DNA from: Bacteroidales bacterium
GTDB taxonomy: Bacteria; Bacteroidota; Bacteroidia; Bacteroidales; Muribaculaceae
Assembly: GCA_004557385.1 (NCBI GenBank)
Contig: SFEA01000038.1
Span: 1-22,448 of the forward strand
Length of the DNA stretch: 22,448 nucleotides
Direction of reading: 5' to 3'
Of this stretch, positions 15,715-22,448 are shown piece by piece (within the stretch, counting starts at the first letter, position 1; each line of letters starts with the position of its first letter). The notes beneath the pieces were generated by a model. That model searched no databases. It was not told the origin of the DNA and saw only the letters and a list, made by a program, of their open reading frames with translations. Both the position numbers and the translations under genes were made by a program.

Positions 15715-15941
15715 AATTTTAGTAAAATAATAATCACTTAATCTTAATAATTCAATTGTCAACACCTCTCGGTTTATGAGGAATAAATACTAATAATTAA
15801 AAGGCTAAACATCATTTATTAATTTGCCAATCTGCTTCATATAAGCTCAAAAATCATGGGCAAAAGCATTATAGGTCAGAACGTCATTTATTTAGCACTC
15901 AATACATTATTTAGTAAGATACCTTCAATCTGATTTGAGTG

Positions 15942-15971
15942 CAAATTTACTCCGATTGTAGCAACCTGCAA
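15942..15971 (-). promoter_or_regulatory. Promoter of the GH85-like gene
   Basis: On the minus strand TTG at 15969-15971 is followed after 19 bases by TAAATTTG at 15942-15949, matching the Bacteroidetes promoter. It predicts a start near 15935 and a leader of about 220 bases, long enough for post-transcriptional control, though no named riboswitch was recognised. Confidence 0.5.
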
Positions 15972-16073
15972 TAAAAAATAAATAGAATCTTTCATTTATT
16001 AACATTCTTTAACTATGCATTTTTATTTTCTCTACCAAACGCTAAATTTTCAAGACAAAAGCCACAACGACAC

Positions 16074-16104
16074 TTGCGCAACTAAAAAAGTTTCAATAAA
16101 TTTG
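16074..16104 (+). promoter_or_regulatory. Promoter of rpoN
   Basis: TTG at 16074-16076 is followed after 20 bases by TAAATTTG at 16097-16104, the Bacteroidetes housekeeping pattern. Transcription would start near 16111, about 150 bases before the rpoN start codon. Confidence 0.55.
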
Positions 16105-16260
16105 AAATAGCAATGAAATTCGCCGTCCGGCACGACTTTTTCAGCCGTTTGGCACGGATTTTGCAACGGCATAAATTAAGCAGGTGCAAAACGCAGGTTT
16201 TTGGCGTGTTACGTTCAGCTTTTTTTTGACACAAAAATATCGATTAACAGAGAAACGTCT

Positions 16261-17787
16261 ATGGCAGCAAAGACAGGTTTTGAGCAAACACAAAAAATGG
16301 AACAGACGCAGCGCCAAGTGGCGTTGCCGTCAACCATTCTTGTGGGTCAAATGCTTGAAAAAAGCTTTGAAGAAGCTGTACAGTATGTCAACGACGAGCT
16401 CGACAAGAACCCTGCGCTCGAGATGTCGTCGCCTGAGCCCGAACCCAACAAGGGCAACGAGTCGGAATCGTTCGACGGCAACGACAGCACAAAGGGCAAC
16501 GACAACAACGACTACGACCCACGCAACGACTATCGCAACGATGACGACGCGCCAGCCTATCTCACCCGCCAAGGCAACCAGCGCGGCAGCGACGACGAAG
16601 TGTATGTGCCCGAAGTGGTGGAAGAGGAAAGCCTCTACGACCACCTCACCGAACAGCTCAACCAGCTTGAACTCACCCCTCAGCAGCGACTTATTGGCGA
16701 CTATGTGATTGGCAACATCGACGGCAACGGCTATCTCAGCCGCTCGGCTTACGACATCAGCTACGACATTCTCTCGCGCGAAAGCATCGACGTGAGCGAG
16801 GAGCAGGTGCAGGCGGTGATTGAAATAATCAAGACCCTCGACCCTGCCGGCATCGCTGCTGCCAATCTGCGCGAAAGTCTGCTCATTCAGCTGCGCCCGC
16901 GCATTGCCTCCGACCCCACAAGCGCACTGGCGTATAAAGCAGTCGACCGATACATCGACGACATAGGCAACCGCCACTTCGACCGCCTGCGCCGAGCACT
17001 GCGCATCGACGACGCCACCCTTGCCGACGTGATGCAAACCATTCGCCACCTCAACCCTTATCCCGGCGCCGGATTCACCAGCGACCGCACCGTGCAGCAC
17101 GCCATAACGGTGAATCCCGACTTCCGCGTTGAGTATAACGAAGAATCAAACGAACTGGAAATCACGTCGCTCAACCGCCTGCCCGAATTGCAAGTGTCGG
17201 AGAGCTACAAGGTTGCCAGCGCCACCCGCCTGCCACGCAACATCGCCAAGAGCGAAAAGAGTCAGCAGAAACTCACGCGAAACTATGTGACGCGCGCCGA
17301 GGAACTGATTACGCTGCTGAAGATTCGTCAGGACACGCTCCTGCGTGTGGTGCGTGCCATCGCTTTGAAGCAAAAGGACTATTTCATCACCCTCGACGAG
17401 GCACAGCTGCGTCCGCTAACCCTCTCTGACATTGCCCCGATTGTGGGCAGCGACGTATCGGTGATTTCCCGCGCCACCAAAGGCAAATACATCGAAACGC
17501 GAGCCGGGTGCAAACCCTTCAAATTTTTCTTCACCGAAGGCATGGTGGTGAAAAAAGGCGATTCGGACAACGACGTTGAAGAGGTGTCGACCCGCGAAAT
17601 CATTAAGGCGCTGAAAACACTCATCGACAACGAGGACAAATCGAAGCCCCTCACCGACCAGCAACTCACCGACCAGCTGAACGAAATGGGATACCCAATA
17701 AAACGTCGCACCGTGGCTAAGTATCGCGAGGAACGCCTCAACACGCCTGTAGCCCGTCAGCGCAAAGAGCATATCGTGAAAAATTAA
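16261..17787 (+). CDS. rpoN: RNA polymerase sigma-54 factor
   Basis: I choose the ATG at 16261 (508 residues, MAAKTGFEQTQKMEQTQ); a frame open from 16201 lacks homology in its first 20 codons. Region I is Gln- and Leu-rich (QTQRQVALPSTILVGQMLEKSF, shown here only in part by its first residues QTQRQVALPSTIL), with the DELDKNPALE signature. An acidic, Asn/Asp-rich region II follows (about 55-110). The core-binding domain then shows LTPQQRLIGDYVIGNIDGNG and LDPAGIAAANLRE. The helix-turn-helix is LTLSDIAPIVGSDVSVISRA, and the RpoN box near the end is KRRTVAKYRE. Sigma-54 directs polymerase to -24/-12 promoters and needs AAA+ activators, none of which is encoded here. The gene is G+C-rich, single, and starts divergently from the GH85-like gene. 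Length is normal. Confidence 0.97.
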   Translation: MAAKTGFEQTQKMEQTQRQVALPSTILVGQMLEKSFEEAVQYVNDELDKNPALEMSSPEPEPNKGNESESFDGNDSTKGNDNNDYDPRNDYRNDDDAPAYLTRQGNQRGSDDEVYVPEVVEEESLYDHLTEQLNQLELTPQQRLIGDYVIGNIDGNGYLSRSAYDISYDILSRESIDVSEEQVQAVIEIIKTLDPAGIAAANLRESLLIQLRPRIASDPTSALAYKAVDRYIDDIGNRHFDRLRRALRIDDATLADVMQTIRHLNPYPGAGFTSDRTVQHAITVNPDFRVEYNEESNELEITSLNRLPELQVSESYKVASATRLPRNIAKSEKSQQKLTRNYVTRAEELITLLKIRQDTLLRVVRAIALKQKDYFITLDEAQLRPLTLSDIAPIVGSDVSVISRATKGKYIETRAGCKPFKFFFTEGMVVKKGDSDNDVEEVSTREIIKALKTLIDNEDKSKPLTDQQLTDQLNEMGYPIKRRTVAKYREERLNTPVARQRKEHIVKN

Positions 17788-18182
17788 CACTGCAAAATCA
17801 ACGATATTGACAATGTGTGTGGGTTATAAGCGATATTAAGTGATTATATATGAAATATTTGCCTTAACTTGTAGGGGCGTATGACAATACGCCCGGCGAC
17901 CGCCGCGAGGCACAAAAGCCTCTCGCAGAAATCGCAGAACCCGCAGAAGCAAATAATAAAATCTGCTTAATCAAATCAATCTGAGTGAAACTACAGGGCA
18001 GTCACAACCGTGGAGCGGTTGCAGACCCAGCAGTAGTGGGAAACTCGCGCCCCTATACAGGGCGGCAAAACTTGTGATATTATTTGAGAATATACAGGTT
18101 TTTTATTATCTTCGCAATGTGTTTTTCAGCACAAACCGAACCATAAACAAAACTCATAATCGATAATTTTTTCTATTACGAC
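17788..18182. other. Non-coding stretch with a run of hairpins (17875-18064)
   Basis: No gene is seen. Five inverted repeats follow one another: GGGCGTAT/ATACGCCC at 17875-17894 with a 4-base loop, GAGGC/GCCTC at 17907-17922, CAACCG/CGGTTG at 18005-18021, CCCA/TGGG at 18026-18040 and CGCCC/GGGCG at 18048-18064. The first resembles palindromic REP-like intergenic elements often seen in gut bacteria. It may also act as the end of the rpoN transcript, but no T-run follows. A structured RNA is possible. The last 100 bases hold the promoter of the next operon. Confidence 0.5.
18083..18114 (+). promoter_or_regulatory. Promoter of the phosphodiesterase-GH89 operon
   Basis: TTTG at 18083-18086 is followed after 20 bases by TATCTTCG at 18107-18114, one base away from the TAnnTTTG consensus. 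The predicted start near 18121 gives a leader of about 60 bases. Confidence 0.5.
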
Positions 18183-19421
18183 ATGAAACTTAAACAACTA
18201 CTTTCAATTGCGCTTCTGAGCTTAGCAATCGTAAACAGTTACGCCAAAGAGCGCAAAGCCATCTACATTGTGGTCGACGGCATCCCTGCCGACTACATCG
18301 AACGCCTGCACACTCCCGTAATCTTTGACATCGCCTCGAAAGGACACTACTCGCGTGCATACACCGGCGGCGACAAGAACGACTATTCGCTCACCCCTAC
18401 CATATCAGCCATCGGTTACACCAACATCCTCACCGGAACATGGATGAACAAGCACAACGTGAACGGGAACTCCAACCTCAACCCGAACTACAACTACTGG
18501 ACATTGTTCCGCGTTGCCAAGGAGCAAAAACGCACCTTCACCACAGGCTTGTTCTCAAGCTGGGTAGACAATCGCACCGTGCTCATCGGCGAGGGCAAAC
18601 CGCAAACCGGCAACCTGAAAATCGACTATGTTGCCGACGGATTTGAACTCGACACCATCAACTTCCGGCCCAAAAAAGACGAACTTCACATTTTCGACAT
18701 CGACTCGCTGGTGTGCAAAAAAGCTGCCGAATGTGTCCGCACCAATGCCCCCGATATCTCGTGGGTGTATCTATGGTACACCGACTCGGGATTCCATCTC
18801 TATGGCAACAGCGACTTCATGGACTATTATGTGCAACGCACCGATGCCCAACTCAAGCAGATTTGGGACGCCGTGAAATATCGCGAAGCCAACTTCGACG
18901 AGGAGTGGATGGTGATTGTAACCACCGATCACGGACGCACCGACAATGGTTACGGTCACGGCGGACAGAGCGACCGCGAGCGCACCGTGTGGATTTCGAC
19001 CAACGTGAGCGGCGTGAACACGCATTTCTCCGACGGCTCGCTGGCGCTCGTCGACATTCATCCCACCATTTGCTCGTGGATGGGATGGGAACTGCCGCGC
19101 GACCGCCGCTTCGAACTCGACGGAACACCATTTATCGGTAAAACCGACCTCCACCACCTGAGCATCGACGTGAAAGACGGCATCGCAACCTTGCGCTGGA
19201 AAAGCGACTCGGCTTACAACATCGCCACCGTCTACCTTGCCACCAACAACAAGTTTGCTTCGGGCGACGTCGACAAATATTCGGTAGTGGCGCGCACACT
19301 TTCCAAAAAAGAAAAATGCACTGTCGACCTCAACAAATATCCTTCGGCAACGATTTTCAAATTTGTGGTGTCAACCAAAAACAATTGCCTCACTAAATGG
19401 TATGTGCCTGCAAATAAATAA
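18183..19421 (+). CDS. Secreted alkaline-phosphatase-superfamily phosphodiesterase / nucleotide pyrophosphatase
   Basis: A protein of 412 residues with a signal peptide (MKLKQLLSIALLSLAIVNSYA, cut near residue 21). Metal-site residues of the superfamily are visible: D32 in IYIVVDGIPADY, the nucleophile region around residues 71-85 (LTPTISAIGYTNILTG, one of T71, T73 or S75 as likely nucleophile), D201 and H205 in YTDSGFHLYG, D249 and H250 in TTDHGRTD, and H259 in GHGGQ. The layout fits the type I phosphodiesterase/nucleotide pyrophosphatase group (ENPP-like). The last 90 residues form a beta-rich, fibronectin-like tail. It is exported to the periplasm or surface. The next gene, GH89, follows after 30 bases, so the two probably act on the same host glycan, perhaps removing a phosphate-linked group; the substrate is not known. 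Confidence 0.85.
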   Translation: MKLKQLLSIALLSLAIVNSYAKERKAIYIVVDGIPADYIERLHTPVIFDIASKGHYSRAYTGGDKNDYSLTPTISAIGYTNILTGTWMNKHNVNGNSNLNPNYNYWTLFRVAKEQKRTFTTGLFSSWVDNRTVLIGEGKPQTGNLKIDYVADGFELDTINFRPKKDELHIFDIDSLVCKKAAECVRTNAPDISWVYLWYTDSGFHLYGNSDFMDYYVQRTDAQLKQIWDAVKYREANFDEEWMVIVTTDHGRTDNGYGHGGQSDRERTVWISTNVSGVNTHFSDGSLALVDIHPTICSWMGWELPRDRRFELDGTPFIGKTDLHHLSIDVKDGIATLRWKSDSAYNIATVYLATNNKFASGDVDKYSVVARTLSKKEKCTVDLNKYPSATIFKFVVSTKNNCLTKWYVPANK

Positions 19422-19451
19422 TTAAGGATACCAACCACTCTCTAATCAATC

Positions 19452-21629
19452 ATGAACCGTATTTTTGCGAAAATTTTGCTATTAACCTTGACCGCTGCCA
19501 TGCACACCATCTCGTATGCCCGACCAAACAGGGCTGAAATCGATGCCGCACGCGGGGTGATTCAACGCACTTTCCCTCAACTGGCGGCAAACGTTACCCT
19601 GCAAGCCATGGCGGCACCCCATGGCAAACCTGCCTACGAGCAACACGTCGACGGCAACCGCCTGACCGTGAAAGGCAGCGATGCTGTAGCGCTGTGCCGT
19701 GGCGTGTACGATTTTGTGCGCCGCAACCATTTGGGCATCAACAGTTGGAGCGGCAATCGCTATTCTGCTCCGGCGTCGTTTGCCGAAGCTGCCACGGCTT
19801 CGGTGGTGTCGCCCGTTGAGCATCACTACTATCTCAACGTGGTCACCTATGGCTACACCACTGCCTATTGGGACTGGCAACGCTGGGAGCAGGAAATCGA
19901 CTGGATGGCGCTGCACGGCATCGACATGCCGCTGGCGCTGGTGGCTAACGAAGCCATCACGGCACGCGTGTGGCGACGCCTCGGGCTCACCGACGACGAG
20001 ATTGCCAACTACTTTGTGGGTCCGGCACACCTGCCCTGGATGCGAATGGGCAATATCAGCCACGTCGACGGGCCGCTGCCCAAAGAATGGCACACCACCC
20101 AGATTGCCCTTCAGCACAAAATTCTGCAACGCATGCGCAGCCTGGGCATGAAGCCCATCTGCCCCGCATTTGCCGGTTTTGTACCCAAAGAAATCACACG
20201 CATCTACCCCGACCTGCACATCACCACCACCTCGTGGGGCGGTGCGTTCCACAACTGGATGATTAGCCCCGACCAACCGCTGTTCCACACCATAGGCAAG
20301 ATGTTCATTGAAGAATGGGAAAAGGAATTCGGCAAAAACACACACTACATTGCCGATAGTTTCAACGAAATGGACATCCCTTTCCCACCTAAGGACGACC
20401 CCAAGCGCTACACGATGCTTGCCGACTATGGCGAACAAGTGTACCGTTCAATCAAGGCGGGCAACCGCGACGCCGTGTGGGTGATGCAAGGCTGGATGTT
20501 CGGATATCAACGCGACATCTGGGACAGCGCCACACTGCAAGCCCTGGTGAGCCGCGTGCCTGACGACAAGATGCTACTGCTCGACCTCGCCGTCGACTAC
20601 AACAAATGCTTCTGGAAAAACAGCGCCAACTGGGACTTCTACAACGCATTCTTCGGCAAGCCCTGGGTGTATAGCGTCATACCCAATATGGGCGGCAAAT
20701 CGGGCATGACAGGCATACTCGAATTCTATGCCAACGGGCACCTCGAAGCGCTCAATTCGCCCAACCGCGGTCGCCTCACCGCCATAGGCATGGCGCCCGA
20801 AGGACTCGAAAACAACGAAGTGGTGTACGAACTGATGGCCGACGCATCGTGGAGCAGTTCCCACATCGACGTCAACCGGTGGCTCGAAAACTACTCGCGC
20901 TGCCGCTACGGCACGTTCAACGAACAAATAAAACGATTCTGGGACGACATGCAAGCATCGGTCTACGGCTCGTTCACCGACCAGCCTCGCCACTCTTGGC
21001 AATTGCGCCCCGGCGTAACTCCATACGGTGCGGTTGACGACCGACATCCTTTCTACCGCGGCATAGCCACGTTTGTGAATGCTGCCGCCTCGATGCCTCA
21101 CAACCCGCTGCTCGAGGCTGACGTGCGCCAACTCACTGCTGCCTATCTGGGTGGCAAAGCCGAACAGATGCTGCACGCAATCGACTCGGCTTACGCTAAC
21201 GCCGACACCATCCGCGCCATTGCTCTCGAAAAGCAATTCGAAAAAACTCTGCTCGGCATCGACCACATTCTCATCGGGCATCCGCACCACGACTTGGCGC
21301 GATGGATTGACATAGCGCGAAATCACGCCATAGGCAACACTGCGCTTGCCCTCTACTACGAGCACAACGCTCGACGCATTGTCACCATCTGGGGACCACC
21401 TGTCGACGACTATTCGGCTCGCATCTGGGCTGGACTCGTGCGCGACTACTACCTGCCTCGCTGGAAAATGCACTTCCAACAACGCAACTCAGGCAGCAAG
21501 CCCGATTTCGCCGCTTGGGAGCGCCGCTGGGTTGAAAACACCCAAGGCGTAAGCCCCGCCCAACCCTACACCGACCCCTACCAAGCAGCCATCGACCTCA
21601 TCAACGCCGCAGCCGCCCTCGGCCGCTAA
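19452..21629 (+). CDS. Alpha-N-acetylglucosaminidase, GH89 (NAGLU family)
   Basis: A protein of 725 residues with a signal peptide (MNRIFAKILLLTLTAAMHTI, cut near residue 23). The small N-terminal domain (to about 120) is followed by the NAGLU barrel: NVVTYGYTTAYWDWQRWEQE, the IDWMALHGIDMPLAL stretch, GPAHLPWMRMGN and TTSWGGAFHNW. The catalytic pair is likely E306 in ADSFNEMDIPF and E450 in APEGLENNEVVYEL, at positions equal to E316 and E446 of human NAGLU. A helical C-terminal domain completes it. GH89 enzymes release terminal alpha-1,4-linked GlcNAc from heparan sulfate in animals and from gastric-type mucin O-glycans in gut bacteria. It is the second gene of an operon with the phosphodiesterase. 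There is no type IX secretion tail, so it probably stays in the periplasm. Confidence 0.95.
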   Translation: MNRIFAKILLLTLTAAMHTISYARPNRAEIDAARGVIQRTFPQLAANVTLQAMAAPHGKPAYEQHVDGNRLTVKGSDAVALCRGVYDFVRRNHLGINSWSGNRYSAPASFAEAATASVVSPVEHHYYLNVVTYGYTTAYWDWQRWEQEIDWMALHGIDMPLALVANEAITARVWRRLGLTDDEIANYFVGPAHLPWMRMGNISHVDGPLPKEWHTTQIALQHKILQRMRSLGMKPICPAFAGFVPKEITRIYPDLHITTTSWGGAFHNWMISPDQPLFHTIGKMFIEEWEKEFGKNTHYIADSFNEMDIPFPPKDDPKRYTMLADYGEQVYRSIKAGNRDAVWVMQGWMFGYQRDIWDSATLQALVSRVPDDKMLLLDLAVDYNKCFWKNSANWDFYNAFFGKPWVYSVIPNMGGKSGMTGILEFYANGHLEALNSPNRGRLTAIGMAPEGLENNEVVYELMADASWSSSHIDVNRWLENYSRCRYGTFNEQIKRFWDDMQASVYGSFTDQPRHSWQLRPGVTPYGAVDDRHPFYRGIATFVNAAASMPHNPLLEADVRQLTAAYLGGKAEQMLHAIDSAYANADTIRAIALEKQFEKTLLGIDHILIGHPHHDLARWIDIARNHAIGNTALALYYEHNARRIVTIWGPPVDDYSARIWAGLVRDYYLPRWKMHFQQRNSGSKPDFAAWERRWVENTQGVSPAQPYTDPYQAAIDLINAAAALGR

Positions 21630-21967
21630 CTTTACATGCGCAATTGACAGGCTCGCCAAATATCCCTATTTAGGCAACTGCAAGCCCACGCCCTGCAGCT
21701 ATGATTTTTCTGGCAAAAATCAAGATTTACAAACATTTTGTCTTGAGATATTGCCAGTTAATCAAGTTTTCCCTATATTTGCGATATATAATTGATGCTT
21801 TTGCAACCATTATAGTACTAACCTTTTTTGCTTTTCGTGTAAAACGCATCATTATAAACTATTTCTGGCAGATTGAAAGTTTCTAACAACCTGCGAATCG
21901 CCTAACACTTTAATTTGTAAAATCTAATTCAACCATCAAGTCGTAATAATTACTAATCCATTTATCC
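21630..21967. other. A+T-rich intergenic region
   Basis: No gene supported. An inverted repeat TGATTTTT/AAAAATCA with loop CTGGC lies at 21702-21722 and could end the GH89 transcript, though it lacks a G+C-rich stem. A promoter for the last gene lies at 21751-21781. A 61-codon frame at 21701-21886 runs across both and is probably chance. Confidence 0.45.
21751..21781 (+). promoter_or_regulatory. Promoter of the right-edge membrane-protein gene
   Basis: TTG at 21751-21753 is followed after 20 bases by TATATTTG at 21774-21781, a full match to the Bacteroidetes pattern. Transcription would start near 21788, giving a leader of about 180 bases. Confidence 0.55.
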
Positions 21968-22448
21968 ATGATTATCTACGTATGTATAGCTGTATTCGGC
22001 ATGGCACTAGCAATTTGCTCTAACTTATTATGGAGCAAACGTTATGGTAAGCAATTCATAACAGGTGAGATGATACCTCGAAGAAAGGTGTATAAGAATG
22101 TATCTCTGTTTGGATTTATCCTTTTTATGTTGGGTCTCCTTTATTTAGTTGATTCGTTAGATATTATTGAAGGCATGGGCTATCTTTGGCTAATTGCTCC
22201 TTGTTTAATGGTAGTAAATAACCGCTCTATGTTTGATCCATATTATACAACAGAAATAGCGGATCATGTTGAAGATTTTTGTCTGTATCTCCGCCCTTTT
22301 ATAATGGACTCAAAGCATAGGAGTATGGTTCACGGTTTCATGTGGATACCAGAACCTATTGAAAAAAAATTGTGCAGCAAACTAGAAAAAGAAATAGCTC
22401 CCGTATTTTGTATTGGAGATCCGAACTCAGCTGTGCCAACCACTCTTT
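21968..22448 (+). CDS. Membrane protein of unknown function, 5' part (runs off the right edge)
   Basis: From the ATG at 21968 an open frame of 160 codons reaches the window edge. Residues 2-20 (IIYVCIAVFGMALAICSNL) are a membrane helix, and two more lie at about 46-62 (VSLFGFILFMLGLLYLV) and 70-84 (GMGYLWLIAPCLMVV). After these come DFCLYLRPFIMDSK and later PVFCIGDPNSAVPTTLF. The pair of motifs, an L-Y-L-R-P/S-F strand and a strand ending I-G-D/R-P before a Pro-rich loop, recalls membrane proteins with a C-terminal cytosolic alpha/beta domain that I have seen only as uncharacterised. The gene is clearly more A+T-rich than rpoN and GH89 before it and has its own promoter, so it may begin a second accessory region. 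The function is unknown. Confidence 0.7.
   Translation, partial: MIIYVCIAVFGMALAICSNLLWSKRYGKQFITGEMIPRRKVYKNVSLFGFILFMLGLLYLVDSLDIIEGMGYLWLIAPCLMVVNNRSMFDPYYTTEIADHVEDFCLYLRPFIMDSKHRSMVHGFMWIPEPIEKKLCSKLEKEIAPVFCIGDPNSAVPTTL

Larger units (their letters stand above)
15715..16260. other. Divergent intergenic region between the GH85-like gene and rpoN
   Basis: About 545 A+T-rich bases with no convincing gene. It contains one promoter facing each way (listed separately), leaving leaders of about 220 bases for the GH85-like gene and about 150 bases for rpoN. No tRNA or small-RNA gene was recognised. Confidence 0.6.

Noticed and set aside
16330..17100. Minus-strand frame of 256 codons opposite rpoN
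   Set aside because: Val/Ala-rich repetitive translation typical of an antisense shadow; rpoN is certain on the plus strand.
19482..21482. Long minus-strand frames opposite the GH89 gene
   Set aside because: Shadow frames with no domain; GH89 motifs fill the plus strand throughout.
21701..21886. Plus-strand frame of 61 codons between the GH89 gene and the edge gene
   Set aside because: It runs over an inverted repeat and a strong promoter, is very A+T-rich and has no recognisable feature.
1..22448. CRISPR arrays, rRNA, tRNA, insertion sequences or integrases
   Set aside because: No regular spaced repeats, no RNA gene cores and no transposase or recombinase motifs were found on either strand.

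Overview
The window looks like a chromosomal segment from a gut-type member of the Bacteroidales (Muribaculaceae- or Prevotella-like; I cannot resolve the genus). Signs of this are repeated promoters of the Bacteroidetes form (TTTG or TTG, 19-21 bases, TAnnTTTG), near absence of Shine-Dalgarno sites, a C-terminal type IX secretion tail on a large glycosidase, a UpxY-like NusG paralogue, and several protein families typical of the group. No rRNA, tRNA, CRISPR array or insertion sequence was found.

Left part (1-8862, all minus strand, A+T-rich in many stretches): an accessory cluster that does not look like housekeeping DNA. In transcription order it holds a UpxY/NusG-like antiterminator, an ECF-like sigma factor, a protein with an anti-sigma-like N-terminus, a papain/C39-like domain and a C-terminal RyR domain, the broken remains of a TIR-domain gene, a small one-helix membrane protein, a YbdG-type MscS channel, a second divergent RyR-domain protein, a soluble M48 metalloprotease with a zinc-ribbon tail, a small unknown protein, a membrane protein with the same kind of zinc-ribbon tail, a membrane-anchored coiled-coil protein with a TIR/DUF4062-like C-terminal domain, and at the left edge the first 51 residues of a TIR-domain protein. 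Most genes overlap or are separated by a few bases. TIR domains commonly make NAD-derived nucleotides and RyR domains are suspected ligand modules, so the cluster reads as a candidate nucleotide-signalling, membrane-stress or defence system. That reading is inference.

Middle part (about 9000-11400, minus strand, G+C-rich): the housekeeping pair obg and pgeF, overlapping by 11 bases, with a clear promoter. Upstream of obg lies a strong intrinsic terminator belonging to the next gene.

Right part (11392-21629): a secreted 1.4-kresidue GH85-like endo-beta-N-acetylglucosaminidase with a LamG-like domain and a type IX secretion tail (minus), divergent from rpoN, sigma-54 (plus). Then comes a hairpin-rich non-coding stretch, followed by a two-gene operon of a secreted alkaline-phosphatase-superfamily phosphodiesterase and a GH89 alpha-N-acetylglucosaminidase. 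These enzymes suggest use of host N-acetylglucosamine-containing glycans. The window ends inside an A+T-rich membrane-protein gene of unknown function with its own promoter.
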